Shown here in pieces: positions 16,312-23,554 of a stretch of 42,313 nt of DNA; the stretch's first letter is position 1, and each line of letters opens with the position of its first letter. The notes below the pieces were generated by a model. That model was given only the letters and a program-made list of their open reading frames with translations. It searched no databases and was not told where the DNA came from. The DNA is from a virus. The translations under genes were made by a program, and so were the position numbers. The stretch lies in IMG/VR virus record IMGVR_UViG_3300042691_011096, positions 1 through 42,313 of that record; one strand, given 5' to 3'.

Positions 16312-17962
16312 CGATCTCCTGGAATCGACAGAAGCTGTTCAGGTACTTGAGCTTGCACATGGGGCCAAGCTCACCCTTGACCCGGTTCTTTTTCAACCAA
16401 CAGGTGGTGGTGTTGGCCTCCTCTTTGTTCTCAGCGCGGGGATTACGCTGCAACATCACAACGAAATCTGGGATCTGGGCTAGGGAATGAGATCCTCGTA
16501 GTTCGGCAAGCGACGGCTCTCCGCCCTCTTCGTGCGAAGGACCAATGCCACCCGAGCGAGAAAGGTGGCAGACGACGACCATCGTGAAGTTGAGCTCAAC
16601 GCAGAGCGTCTTAAGATCCTTGATGCAACGATCAATAGCGCGACGCTGATCAGCATTGAGGGCAATGCCATCCGCGAGGAGGGAGAAGTGATCAAGGACA
16701 ACAACTTGGCATTGCTCTCCAAGGACATAATGTTTAACGGTGGCAACAAAAGAGTCGAAGTCGTCACTGCCAAACTTGTCGAGCAGGAACAGGTTGTTGG
16801 CAAAAGTGTCCATCGCTGATCGGATGGTCCCTGGCTCCCGAGCCGCCCGCTCCTCTGGCTTGTCCAGGTGAAGGGGGACACCCATCTGTTCAGAGAGCAT
16901 CCGCTCCAGGCTGGTTTCGCAGCTTTCCTCAAGGCCGATGTAGGCAACCTTGACCTTGTGATCTCGGCAGAGATGCAAGGCGATGCTGCGGGTGAACAGG
17001 CTCTTCCCGATCCCGGTGCCGCCGGACACCATCACCAGCTGCCCCGGCTTCATGCCCTCGGTCATCCGGTTCCACCCGGCCCAGGGGTATGGCAAGCCAA
17101 AGCGGTGCTCAGGCTTGAGGACTTTCTCAAGGAGATCGGGTGCGTGGACAATCGCCTCCGGCCGGTGGCGTCTGGCGTTGTTGATGGCTTCAAGGATGGC
17201 GTTGTAGTCATCCGCCAGCCAGGCCTCGTTGGCGTCCTTGTAAGGGAAGCCTCCTGCGATAGCAGCAGTAGGGCCAATAAGTGCAGCCAGATCAGCAGCA
17301 GCCTTGCGGCCGGGCTCGTCGGTGTCCATGAAGACGACGACCCGCCTGAACCCCAGGATGTAACTGAGCTGATCAGTGCATGACTTTTTGGCCGAGGCTG
17401 CTCCATCGGGAATTGAGGCAACAACAAACTTGTTCTGGTGACGGTGCTTGTACAAGCACTCGTAGACGGACATGGCATCGATCTCCCCCTCGGTGAGGAT
17501 GAGGGTGCCATCGGTGCCGAGGTGCTGGCCAAAGAGCTGGATCTTCAGGCCCTTCTCCCGGCCGAGCCAGGCAAACTGCTTCTCGCCGTACCGGATGTGC
17601 TGAGCGACGGTGAGCCCGTTCTCGTCCCGGTAGTTGGCGATCTGTGCTTGCTGCCCCCGGTAGGTGGCAGCGTCATAGCCAAACAGGCGGCAGGTCCGCT
17701 CAGTGATCTTGCGTGCCGGGATGCCTGCAGCTTTGCCAACCAGCAGGCTGGCTTTGGCGGTAACTGAATCAGTGCGTGGCAGGCCGGAGAAGGCCCGCTT
17801 TGCAGTCGCGTTCATTGACTGTTTCCAAGGTTGTCCATCAGGGGTGAATCGCTGTTGACAGGAGAAGCAGTAAATAGAACCGTCTGGGTACTCGGTCGCT
17901 GCGTCCGAGCTTCCACATTCTTCGTTGGGACATGGAATGTGGGTCGCGCTCCCTCTTGCCAT
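16304..17962 (-). CDS. Primase-helicase (T7 gp4-like)
   Basis: 552 residues (T7 gp4A 566). An N-terminal zinc motif (C11, C16, C32, C35) is followed by a TOPRIM primase with LTEGEIDAMSV (E158) and FMDTDEPGRK (D213, D215). The C-terminal RecA-like ring helicase has Walker A SGGTGIGKS (~313-321), Walker B QVVVLDHFSLL and a VVCHLSR motif. In T7 it unwinds the fork and primes the lagging strand together with phage DNA polymerase. Here the polymerase is missing, so it must work with a host enzyme. The first 151 nt overlap the endonuclease gene in another frame. Confidence 0.97.
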   Translation of the reverse strand: MARGSATHIPCPNEECGSSDAATEYPDGSIYCFSCQQRFTPDGQPWKQSMNATAKRAFSGLPRTDSVTAKASLLVGKAAGIPARKITERTCRLFGYDAATYRGQQAQIANYRDENGLTVAQHIRYGEKQFAWLGREKGLKIQLFGQHLGTDGTLILTEGEIDAMSVYECLYKHRHQNKFVVASIPDGAASAKKSCTDQLSYILGFRRVVVFMDTDEPGRKAAADLAALIGPTAAIAGGFPYKDANEAWLADDYNAILEAINNARRHRPEAIVHAPDLLEKVLKPEHRFGLPYPWAGWNRMTEGMKPGQLVMVSGGTGIGKSLFTRSIALHLCRDHKVKVAYIGLEESCETSLERMLSEQMGVPLHLDKPEERAAREPGTIRSAMDTFANNLFLLDKFGSDDFDSFVATVKHYVLGEQCQVVVLDHFSLLADGIALNADQRRAIDRCIKDLKTLCVELNFTMVVVCHLSRSGGIGPSHEEGGEPSLAELRGSHSLAQIPDFVVMLQRNPRAENKEEANTTTCWLKKNRVKGELGPMCKLKYLNSFCRFQEIDA

Positions 17963-18351
17963 TGCTTCATGAAGTCAGGTGGGATGGGGATGGGACACCA
18001 AGCAATGCCGTGCTTTGAGCACCACTCTGCATAGGTGGTTTTGCTTTGCTTGTTGAGCGTCAACGACGGACGCTGCAACGCCACAAAGATCGGCAGGCCA
18101 GGGTTGTTCAAGATCACCGCCAGGAACTTGGATCGTTCAGCCGGTGGCCACCAACCCTTCACCTCCACGTACACGTTGCCCACCTTGAAGTCGGGGCGGT
18201 ACTTGCGGTGCAAGACGTAGGAGAATCTTTCGCTCTCGTACTGAGGCGAGTAGCCCTGATTGATCAGGGCTTGCTCCACCTCGTCCTCAAGCTTGGAGCG
18301 ACGCTCCTTATCGCCCTTGCTTCGTACTCGCCGGTTGTACCGGTCAAGCAT
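17812..18351 (-). CDS. Endonuclease I / Holliday junction resolvase (T7 gp3-like)
   Basis: From ATG 18351 the protein has 179 residues (T7 gp3 149). The active site is clear: an N-terminal Glu in LEDEVEQAL (22-26), then YRPDFKVGNVYVEVKGWW with D54, E63 and K65, matching the T7 D55-E65-K67 spacing. It resolves branched phage DNA and breaks down host DNA. The extra ~50 C-terminal residues overlap the zinc-finger coding part of the primase gene. The start overlaps the SSB stop by 8 nt. Confidence 0.93.
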   Translation of the reverse strand: MLDRYNRRVRSKGDKERRSKLEDEVEQALINQGYSPQYESERFSYVLHRKYRPDFKVGNVYVEVKGWWPPAERSKFLAVILNNPGLPIFVALQRPSLTLNKQSKTTYAEWCSKHGIAWCPIPIPPDFMKQWQEGARPTFHVPTKNVEARTQRPSTQTVLFTASPVNSDSPLMDNLGNSQ

Positions 18352-18937
18352 CGCCAGCCAGAGCGGCGGCAATGTCGTCGATCTCATCCGGCACCCAGCC
18401 GCCTTCAATCGGGGCCAGGTCGGTCTCGATCTTCTTCATCTCTGCGATCTGAAAGCCCACGATCTGCAGTGACACGCCCTTGGCGCCGGGCATGTCGTAC
18501 ACGTAGATGTCGTAGACCACCTTGCCCGTGGTGCCAGAAGGCACGCGGTCAATAGTGCCGGTGACTAGGCGGCCGAGGCTGTCGTACAGGGCAGGGGGAG
18601 TGTTCTGCTTGATCTCCCCGGTCTTGGTCTGGTAGTTGGCATTGCGCTTGAAGTTCCAGAGCAGGTTGTCGGGGTCCATCTCCTTCTCGCCTTCCTCGTT
18701 GCGGCGCTGTGAGGGGCGGTAGGGGAACTTCAGCTTGTCGTCGGTCTGAGGGAACTTGGGATTGGCTGCACGCTTGGCTGCAACAGCAGCGGCCATGTTC
18801 TCCATGATGCTGTTGGAGTCCTCCAGGCTGAGGACAAAGCCGAGATTCCACTCGACCTTGCCGCTGTTGGGGTTCTCGCGTGGTTCGACAATGCTGCCGA
18901 ACACCATGGCTCCGATGGGAGACACAAACTTGGGCAC
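18344..18937 (-). CDS. Single-stranded DNA-binding protein (T7 gp2.5-like)
   Basis: 197 residues. The order (RNA polymerase, this gene, endonuclease, primase-helicase) and the features fit gp2.5: an OB-type beta-rich body and a strongly acidic C-terminus (PDEIDDIAAALAGDA) that contacts replication partners. The start is GTG at 18937, supported by AGGAG six bases upstream. The gene lies just downstream of a consensus promoter and is the first of the replication operon. Confidence 0.85.
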   Translation of the reverse strand: MPKFVSPIGAMVFGSIVEPRENPNSGKVEWNLGFVLSLEDSNSIMENMAAAVAAKRAANPKFPQTDDKLKFPYRPSQRRNEEGEKEMDPDNLLWNFKRNANYQTKTGEIKQNTPPALYDSLGRLVTGTIDRVPSGTTGKVVYDIYVYDMPGAKGVSLQIVGFQIAEMKKIETDLAPIEGGWVPDEIDDIAAALAGDA

Positions 18938-19017
18938 GAATTACTCCTGATGAGACGTGGATGGGCGGGTCTTACACAGCAGCGCCTTGGCGCAGCTACT
19001 GATGCCCGCTGAGCAAG

Positions 19018-19046
19018 ATGATAGAGGCAATGTTGAATGGTGTCAA
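19018..19046 (-). promoter_or_regulatory. Sigma70-type promoter for the replication operon
   Basis: The minus strand reads TTGACA (19046-19041), 17 nt, then TATCAT (19023-19018), matching 11 of 12 consensus bases with ideal spacing. It starts in the 116-nt gap after RNA polymerase and points at SSB. A near-perfect short hairpin (GCTGCGCC/GGCGCTGC) lies about 20-40 nt downstream. This suggests that host polymerase, not only phage polymerase, reads the replication genes. Confidence 0.7.
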
Positions 19047-19053
19047 CAATGCG

Positions 19054-21438
19054 TCAGCCAAACAAGTAGCGGTTCTCGCCGATGCGGCTGCGGTCCAGCG
19101 TGCCCACCATCGGTGGGTCAGGGACTTCCGCCCCAAGCAGAACCTCAACCATCTCCTTGTGTTTACGCAGGTGGTCCACTGAGTAGAACCGATGCCACTG
19201 ATCGTTCAGCTCCGAGCGCAACGTCTCTACGTGCTCCAGCGTTGTACCGAAACAGTCATGGATCGTTGCAATCGGATGGTTGTACGTTCCCCAGTGCGCA
19301 ACAAACCGCTGCAGGTACGCAGCGTCCATGCTGTGGATGAAATCAGGCACCAACTTGCGGGCCGTCTTGCGCTTGTCTGGCTTGCAACCAGTGCTGTCGT
19401 TGAGGCTGACCCTGATCGTCCGCTTGGCCAGGTTCAACTCGATGTTGTCCCGTTTGGTTGCCGACTGGTAGCACTCAATCGCCAGTCCATTGGGCGTGAA
19501 CCAGTAGGGGCGCAAGCCTGCATCAATCTGAAGGTTGCTCAGCGTCACCAGCCACCGGCTCAGGTCTTTCACATGAGGCAAGGCCTCATTGACCACGTTG
19601 TTCACGGTGGTGGCCAGGGTCAGAGCCAGGTCCAACACCCGCAGCCCTTCATCGGTGAGGAAGTCCCCGACCTCATCTCGCAGGTACATCTTGATCTCCT
19701 CGGCCAAGCTCAAGTAGCTGCGCCCATAGATCACGGGCATCAGCACCTTCTTCCACAGTGACCTGGGGATCTGGTGGTTGCGCCACCACTCAAAGGCCTT
19801 TTGCTTTCGCTCCGGGTGCTCCTGCTCGCACTGCCAACGGATCCGAGTGTTGACCAGCTTCCCGATGCCTAGGTACAGGTCGGCCGGCTTGGTCCCGATC
19901 ACGTTGGTGTACTGGGCCAGCGTGCCGTCACCAGTCAGGCAGGCCACATGCCCCCAGCCTGAGCAGGTCTGATCCAACCAGTGGATTGTTCCGCTGCAGT
20001 AGCCGGGGTCCTCTAGGTATTGATGCCAGTCCCGGCAGAGCTGGATGAGCCGCCACGGCTCCTTGGCCCGCTCCCAATAGCCGATGTTGCCCAGCGGATC
20101 GCCGCCCACCCGGCCCACCACCGTGGACATGAGCTCCAGGTAGCCCAGCCTGTCTGCCGGATGCGGTGGCGTACCGAGGGCTTCGCCAAGGCTCCAAGCA
20201 AAAGCCTTCTCGTGACCCCTGATCGGGCTGCGCTCGTGGAAGTGGGTCATGCTCCGCAGGTGGTCAGGACCCTGGATGTTCAGCTGGGCTCCCCTGCTGT
20301 ACAGCCGGCCGCGGTGATCCATGTGCCAGACGAACCAGATCGCAGGCGCCTCCTCCAGCCGGCGGTATGCAATCAGTGCATTGATGAAGCGGGAACGCTG
20401 GCCGTCCTTGCGCTGGTCACTCTTCCACTTCCACACCGCCTTCCAGTAGGCAGAAGGACCTAGGCCCTGCTCCTTGAACTCAGCATCGACGGGTTCAGCC
20501 ACCCGCTCACGCTTGGGCAGACTCCCCATCTCGTGGCCCAGGTTCCAGCACGCTTCGGCCAACGCCGCCTGCGCATGGTCCAGCTCGTAGGCCTGCGCCT
20601 GCAGCAGGTTGATGCTGTCCAGCACGCAGGGCAGCATCCGCTTGCTGACCTCAGGCCAGCGCTCCCATCCGACCGTGGACACGGTTGAGCCGATGCTCAG
20701 GTATCCGCCACCGGTGTGGCCAGACCATGGCCGCGGCGGCTGGATCATTGGCATGTACAGCGGCCGGAACAGGGTGGCCGCCTCCCTCCAGCGCTTCAAG
20801 AAGTTCCAGTACAGCGGGGTGTAGCGGACCATCCGGGTCTTGCGACGGTGCTTCACCTGCACGAACACCTCCAGCATCTGGGTGCTCATGGCCACGCACT
20901 CGACAAAGAAAGCGCCCAGGGCAGCACGTTCAACGTGCTTGAGCTCCCGGTAGGCCGCGGCCTTGCGGAATCCCTTGTCACGGAGCCGCTTGCGGATCAG
21001 CCCCATCGAGAGGTCGTTGTTGCTGGCCAGCCGCAAGCCCTGCAGATGGAGGCCGCGGCCCCATGAGGGATGAGTCAGCCAGAGGACGTACTCAGCCCGT
21101 TTCCCGATAATCCCGCAAATCTGGTTGTAAGGGCGCTCGTCGTTGAGGTTGCCGAGCAAGTAAGTGAGGCTTTCCAGGGCAACATGCCGGACAGCCTCAC
21201 GGCTGTGCATCAATGCCCAAATGTGATGTTGTCGGCCAGGAGAGAGCTTCGATTTGTCATAGATCTCCAGGACTTTTTCGAGATAAAGAGATGCCAACCG
21301 TTGGACGATTGTTCCACTTGCTCCCTTCTGCCATCCATCCCTCAGGACGCGGCTTGCACTCGTAGATCTGCACCACTCCTCCAGCTCTAGCTGTGGTTGC
21401 AGTGGTTGCTTGACAGCGTTTGACTGTTGTTCGGACAT
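19054..21438 (-). CDS. T7-like single-subunit RNA polymerase
   Basis: I use ATG 21438 (794 aa); an in-frame GTG at 21501 would add 21 residues but touches the tRNA-like att core. Catalytic motifs are present: HMDHRGRLYS, the motif A region LDQTCSGWGH (Asp), motif B KKVLMPVIYG (Lys and Tyr) and motif C IHDCFGT (Asp 66 residues from the end), equivalent to T7 D537, K631, Y639 and D812. T7 RNAP has 883 residues; the N-terminal promoter-recognition part is shorter here, as in cyanopodoviruses. It transcribes late genes. The target promoter sequence is unknown. Confidence 0.97.
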   Translation of the reverse strand: MSEQQSNAVKQPLQPQLELEEWCRSTSASRVLRDGWQKGASGTIVQRLASLYLEKVLEIYDKSKLSPGRQHHIWALMHSREAVRHVALESLTYLLGNLNDERPYNQICGIIGKRAEYVLWLTHPSWGRGLHLQGLRLASNNDLSMGLIRKRLRDKGFRKAAAYRELKHVERAALGAFFVECVAMSTQMLEVFVQVKHRRKTRMVRYTPLYWNFLKRWREAATLFRPLYMPMIQPPRPWSGHTGGGYLSIGSTVSTVGWERWPEVSKRMLPCVLDSINLLQAQAYELDHAQAALAEACWNLGHEMGSLPKRERVAEPVDAEFKEQGLGPSAYWKAVWKWKSDQRKDGQRSRFINALIAYRRLEEAPAIWFVWHMDHRGRLYSRGAQLNIQGPDHLRSMTHFHERSPIRGHEKAFAWSLGEALGTPPHPADRLGYLELMSTVVGRVGGDPLGNIGYWERAKEPWRLIQLCRDWHQYLEDPGYCSGTIHWLDQTCSGWGHVACLTGDGTLAQYTNVIGTKPADLYLGIGKLVNTRIRWQCEQEHPERKQKAFEWWRNHQIPRSLWKKVLMPVIYGRSYLSLAEEIKMYLRDEVGDFLTDEGLRVLDLALTLATTVNNVVNEALPHVKDLSRWLVTLSNLQIDAGLRPYWFTPNGLAIECYQSATKRDNIELNLAKRTIRVSLNDSTGCKPDKRKTARKLVPDFIHSMDAAYLQRFVAHWGTYNHPIATIHDCFGTTLEHVETLRSELNDQWHRFYSVDHLRKHKEMVEVLLGAEVPDPPMVGTLDRSRIGENRYLFG

Positions 21439-21502
21439 TCTCAGGGATCTCAGTGGGAATCCCTGTTCTGGCCTGGGTTCTTGAGCGGTGGCAATCTTCA
21501 CA

Positions 21503-21547
21503 CGGATTTTAAGTCCGCTGCGTCTACCAATTCCGCCATGCTCCCGC
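21503..21547 (-). other. Putative attP core: 5' half of tRNA-Leu(UAA)
   Basis: The minus strand from 21547 to 21503 reads as the 5' half of a tRNA-Leu: acceptor GCGGGAG, the D-arm with GAATTGGTAGACGC, and the anticodon arm GGACTTAAAATCC with anticodon TAA. It stops right after the anticodon stem; there is no variable arm, T-arm or 3' acceptor strand, so it is not a functional tRNA. It lies between int and RNA polymerase. The Prochlorococcus podovirus P-SSP7 is known to carry a 42-bp tRNA-Leu match by its int gene. A -10-like TAGGAT (21561-21556) sits 8 nt before the tRNA 5' end, with a TTGAAA 15 nt further upstream. Confidence 0.85.
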
Positions 21548-21591
21548 GGGGTCAGATCCTAGGCCAGGACAGGGTTTTTCAAATCAAGCTT

Positions 21592-21626
21592 GGTTGCTTG
21601 GTTGCATTTCTGGTTGCTCTGGTTGC
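21592..21626 (+). repeat. Four GGTTGC repeats next to attP
   Basis: GGTTGC occurs at 21592, 21600, 21612 and 21621 in 35 bp. Further copies lie at 21670 in the int 3' end and at 21395 and 21404 on the other side of the att core. Such short direct repeats on both flanks of a core resemble arm-type integrase binding sites, but the same hexamer also recurs elsewhere in 24-26.4 kb. Confidence 0.5.
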
Positions 21627-21653
21627 AACCAATTCTCACGCATTAGACACCGT

Positions 21654-22682
21654 TCAACAGTTGACCATTGGTTGCAGATTGATGCCCGCGCCGTGGATGT
21701 AGCGCTGGGTTACTGCAAGGCACTTGTGCCCCGCCCACTGCTGGATGGCCGGTGCCTGGTGGCCCTGGCTGGCCAGCTCGGTGATCCGGGTGTGCCGAAG
21801 GGTGTGGATGACCCATTCCTTCCGCACGGTGTCACCAAGGCCCAGGGCGTCGCACGCGTCGTGTTTCGCATCTGAGTAGTGGGTGAGGTAAGTCCAGTAG
21901 CGGATCGGGAAGACGCGCTGGGTCTTCCGGGCCTTCATCGCCTTGAGGATGGAGAGCACCTCCTCAGATGCAGGCAGACGGCGAGGCATGGAGCCCTTGG
22001 TCTTCACGAACTGGACCCAGCCCTGCTTCATGTCAATCCGATCCCAGGTCAGGTTGAGGGCCTCGCCCACACGGCATCCCATGTGGCGCAGGAACAGGGT
22101 GATGGCGATGGACAGGCGCTGCTCGCGCTTCTCCATGCCGTCCAACAGGGCCGCGAACCACTCGTCTGGGATGACCAGATCACGCGGCTCAGGTGTGCGC
22201 AGGGTGCGCTTCTCGGGCAGCAGCGGCGGCTGATCGATGTAGCCCAGCCGGGTGGCCCGCTTGAGCATGATCGAGGCGGCGCTGATGTACTTGAGGATTG
22301 TGGTGTTGCTCAGGGGCTCGCCCTTGGGGCCAGCAACCCGCAGCTCAGCCACCAGATCGTCAAGGCGGCGCATGGTGAGCTCCCTGATGTGGGTGTCAGG
22401 GCCAAGCATCCGCACCAAGCGGTGGGCGTTCTTCATCTGGGAGTCATCCTTCCCAGCCCAATCGATCTGCTCGCACACCCGAACCAGCTGACCCAGGGAG
22501 CCTTCACTGGTGGCCGAGAACGGCCGCTCGTGTGCTTTGACCTTGGGAGCCATGGCAGAGAGGGCCAGAGCCTCCCATTCAGTTGCCTCCGTTTCAGTGT
22601 CAAACGACTTGGAGATTCGACCGGTTTCAGTGGTGATCTGGGCGAACCACTTTTTGCGGTCATTCCTGAACCGTACTGCCAT
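21654..22682 (-). CDS. int: Tyrosine-family integrase
   Basis: 342 residues with the complete catalytic set: R204 (HMGCRVGEALNL), K229 (VKTKGS), H293 and R296 (HTLRHTR), H319 (GHK) and Y328 (TQRYIH). Residues ~60-150 form the SAM-like core-binding domain, and the first ~50 (VRFRNDRKKWFAQITTETGR) look like an arm-binding domain. It should integrate the genome at a host tRNA-Leu. The ATG is preceded by GGAG and lies inside the last 23 nt of the MarR-like gene, so the two are translationally coupled. The attP core follows at ~110 nt. Confidence 0.96.
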   Translation of the reverse strand: MAVRFRNDRKKWFAQITTETGRISKSFDTETEATEWEALALSAMAPKVKAHERPFSATSEGSLGQLVRVCEQIDWAGKDDSQMKNAHRLVRMLGPDTHIRELTMRRLDDLVAELRVAGPKGEPLSNTTILKYISAASIMLKRATRLGYIDQPPLLPEKRTLRTPEPRDLVIPDEWFAALLDGMEKREQRLSIAITLFLRHMGCRVGEALNLTWDRIDMKQGWVQFVKTKGSMPRRLPASEEVLSILKAMKARKTQRVFPIRYWTYLTHYSDAKHDACDALGLGDTVRKEWVIHTLRHTRITELASQGHQAPAIQQWAGHKCLAVTQRYIHGAGINLQPMVNC

Positions 22683-23010
22683 AAGTAATCATCTCCAATA
22701 AGTGAAGGAATTCGGAGCCCTTTTGTGTCAAATAGACCTGCTTGATCCGCTCGTCGTGCGGGTTGTCGCGTGTTTCCACCCATTGCATGGCCACTTGACC
22801 CTTGTTGTCGCTGCGGCCTTTTGAGCCCATAACGTCAACCGCTCGGGAGACGGCTGAAAGGGTCAAGCTGCATTCATTGGCAAGCTCTGACTGGGTTTGG
22901 CCAGGCCTGAGATGGATGGCTAGAAGCAGCTCCAGCTGGCTTGCGCGCAGCTGGGCGTGCTCACGACGGCAAAACCGCATTGCCGCGTGGAGCTTGGGCA
23001 GGCTTGACAT
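22660..23010 (-). CDS. MarR-like winged-helix regulator
   Basis: From ATG 23010 it has 116 residues. A helix-turn-helix (TQSELANECSLTLSAVSRAV) and a beta wing followed by the family pattern (DERIKQVYLTQKGSEFLHLL) indicate MarR-type DNA binding. An upstream TTG at 23034 is less likely. The start codon lies in one arm of a 10-bp palindrome pair, suggesting autoregulation. It overlaps int and is the best candidate for a lysogeny or early-gene repressor in this phage. No ligand is predicted. Confidence 0.82.
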   Translation of the reverse strand: MSSLPKLHAAMRFCRREHAQLRASQLELLLAIHLRPGQTQSELANECSLTLSAVSRAVDVMGSKGRSDNKGQVAMQWVETRDNPHDERIKQVYLTQKGSEFLHLLEMITYGSTVQE

Positions 23011-23072
23011 TGCAATGTGCTCTCGCAATGTCAACGTACGTCAAGCATTGACAAGATGGAACATTGCTTGAC
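23004..23072. promoter_or_regulatory. Palindromic operator cluster at the MarR-like gene
   Basis: TTGACATTGC (23004-23013) and GCAATGTCAA (23025-23034) are a perfect inverted pair with an 11-nt spacer. The palindrome CATTGCAATG overlaps the first arm. GTCAAGCA (23040-23047) and TGCTTGAC (23065-23072) make a second perfect pair with a 17-nt spacer, and ACGTACGT lies between. All share GTCAA/TTGAC half-sites. The cluster covers the start codon and leader of the regulator gene. Confidence 0.65.
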
Positions 23073-23177
23073 TGCATTCAAGCTGCTTATCTGCGGAAGA
23101 CTTGATTAAGCCTGATGAGCGAAAAATCAACGATTAGACAAAAGTGCAGCAGAATGCAGCACTCAATCCGCACCGCT

Positions 23178-23387
23178 TTAGTAACCCCACTGTGGAACAC
23201 CACGGTCGGCACCTCCAGCGAGCGTGTACGGCTCCTTGAGAGGCTCAGGTAGAAGTCGACCGGGATCCAGATGCTCATGCCAGATTTCAGCGTGTTCAAC
23301 AGTGAAGAAAGAAGGGTCACCAAGAGTTATCGAAAGGCCAGCAACAGCTAAGCCCATTGCGATACCAAAGCCGTTCCAGCGATTCAT
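23178..23387 (-). CDS. Small membrane or exported protein (69 aa)
   Basis: The N-terminus (MNRWNGFGIAMGLAVAGLSITLG) is one hydrophobic segment, either an anchor or an uncleaved signal. It is followed by a polar part. The start overlaps the preceding stop as TAATG. It ends the small-gene operon; 167 nt separate it from the regulator. It could modify the host envelope, but that is a guess. Confidence 0.6.
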   Translation of the reverse strand: MNRWNGFGIAMGLAVAGLSITLGDPSFFTVEHAEIWHEHLDPGRLLPEPLKEPYTLAGGADRGVPQWGY

Positions 23388-23554
23388 TAACTTTTCTCTG
23401 GTGGATGGTTAATTGATTCTTGTGAGAGCTTTTGACAGTTGAATGCAGTCACCCTTTTGGCGCAAAAAGTGGGCACCAGGCCGCGGCCTTCCCATCGCCA
23501 GCCAAGGCCGATTAAGGCCTCGACATGGTGCGCAACCAAGGTATCCGTATCCAT
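23387..23554 (-). CDS. Small hypothetical protein (55 aa)
   Basis: I choose ATG 23554, which overlaps the preceding stop as TGATG; the longer frame upstream would lie inside that gene. The product (MDTDTLVAHHVEALIGLGWRW ... LVPTFCAKRVTAFNCQKL) is soluble with two Cys and no known motif. Confidence 0.6.
   Translation of the reverse strand: MDTDTLVAHHVEALIGLGWRWEGRGLVPTFCAKRVTAFNCQKLSQESINHPPEKS

Noticed and set aside
21503-21547. Functional tRNA-Leu gene
   Set aside because: Only the acceptor 5' strand, D-arm and anticodon arm are present; variable arm, T-arm and 3' strand are missing, so it is an att core and not a tRNA.
21879-22688. 269-codon plus-strand open frame opposite integrase
   Set aside because: The minus strand carries the full set of integrase catalytic residues; the opposite frame has no motif.
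23087-23323. 78-codon minus-strand open frame
   Set aside because: It overlaps the 69-residue gene that has a coupled TAATG start, and its Ser/Leu-rich composition looks like a shadow.
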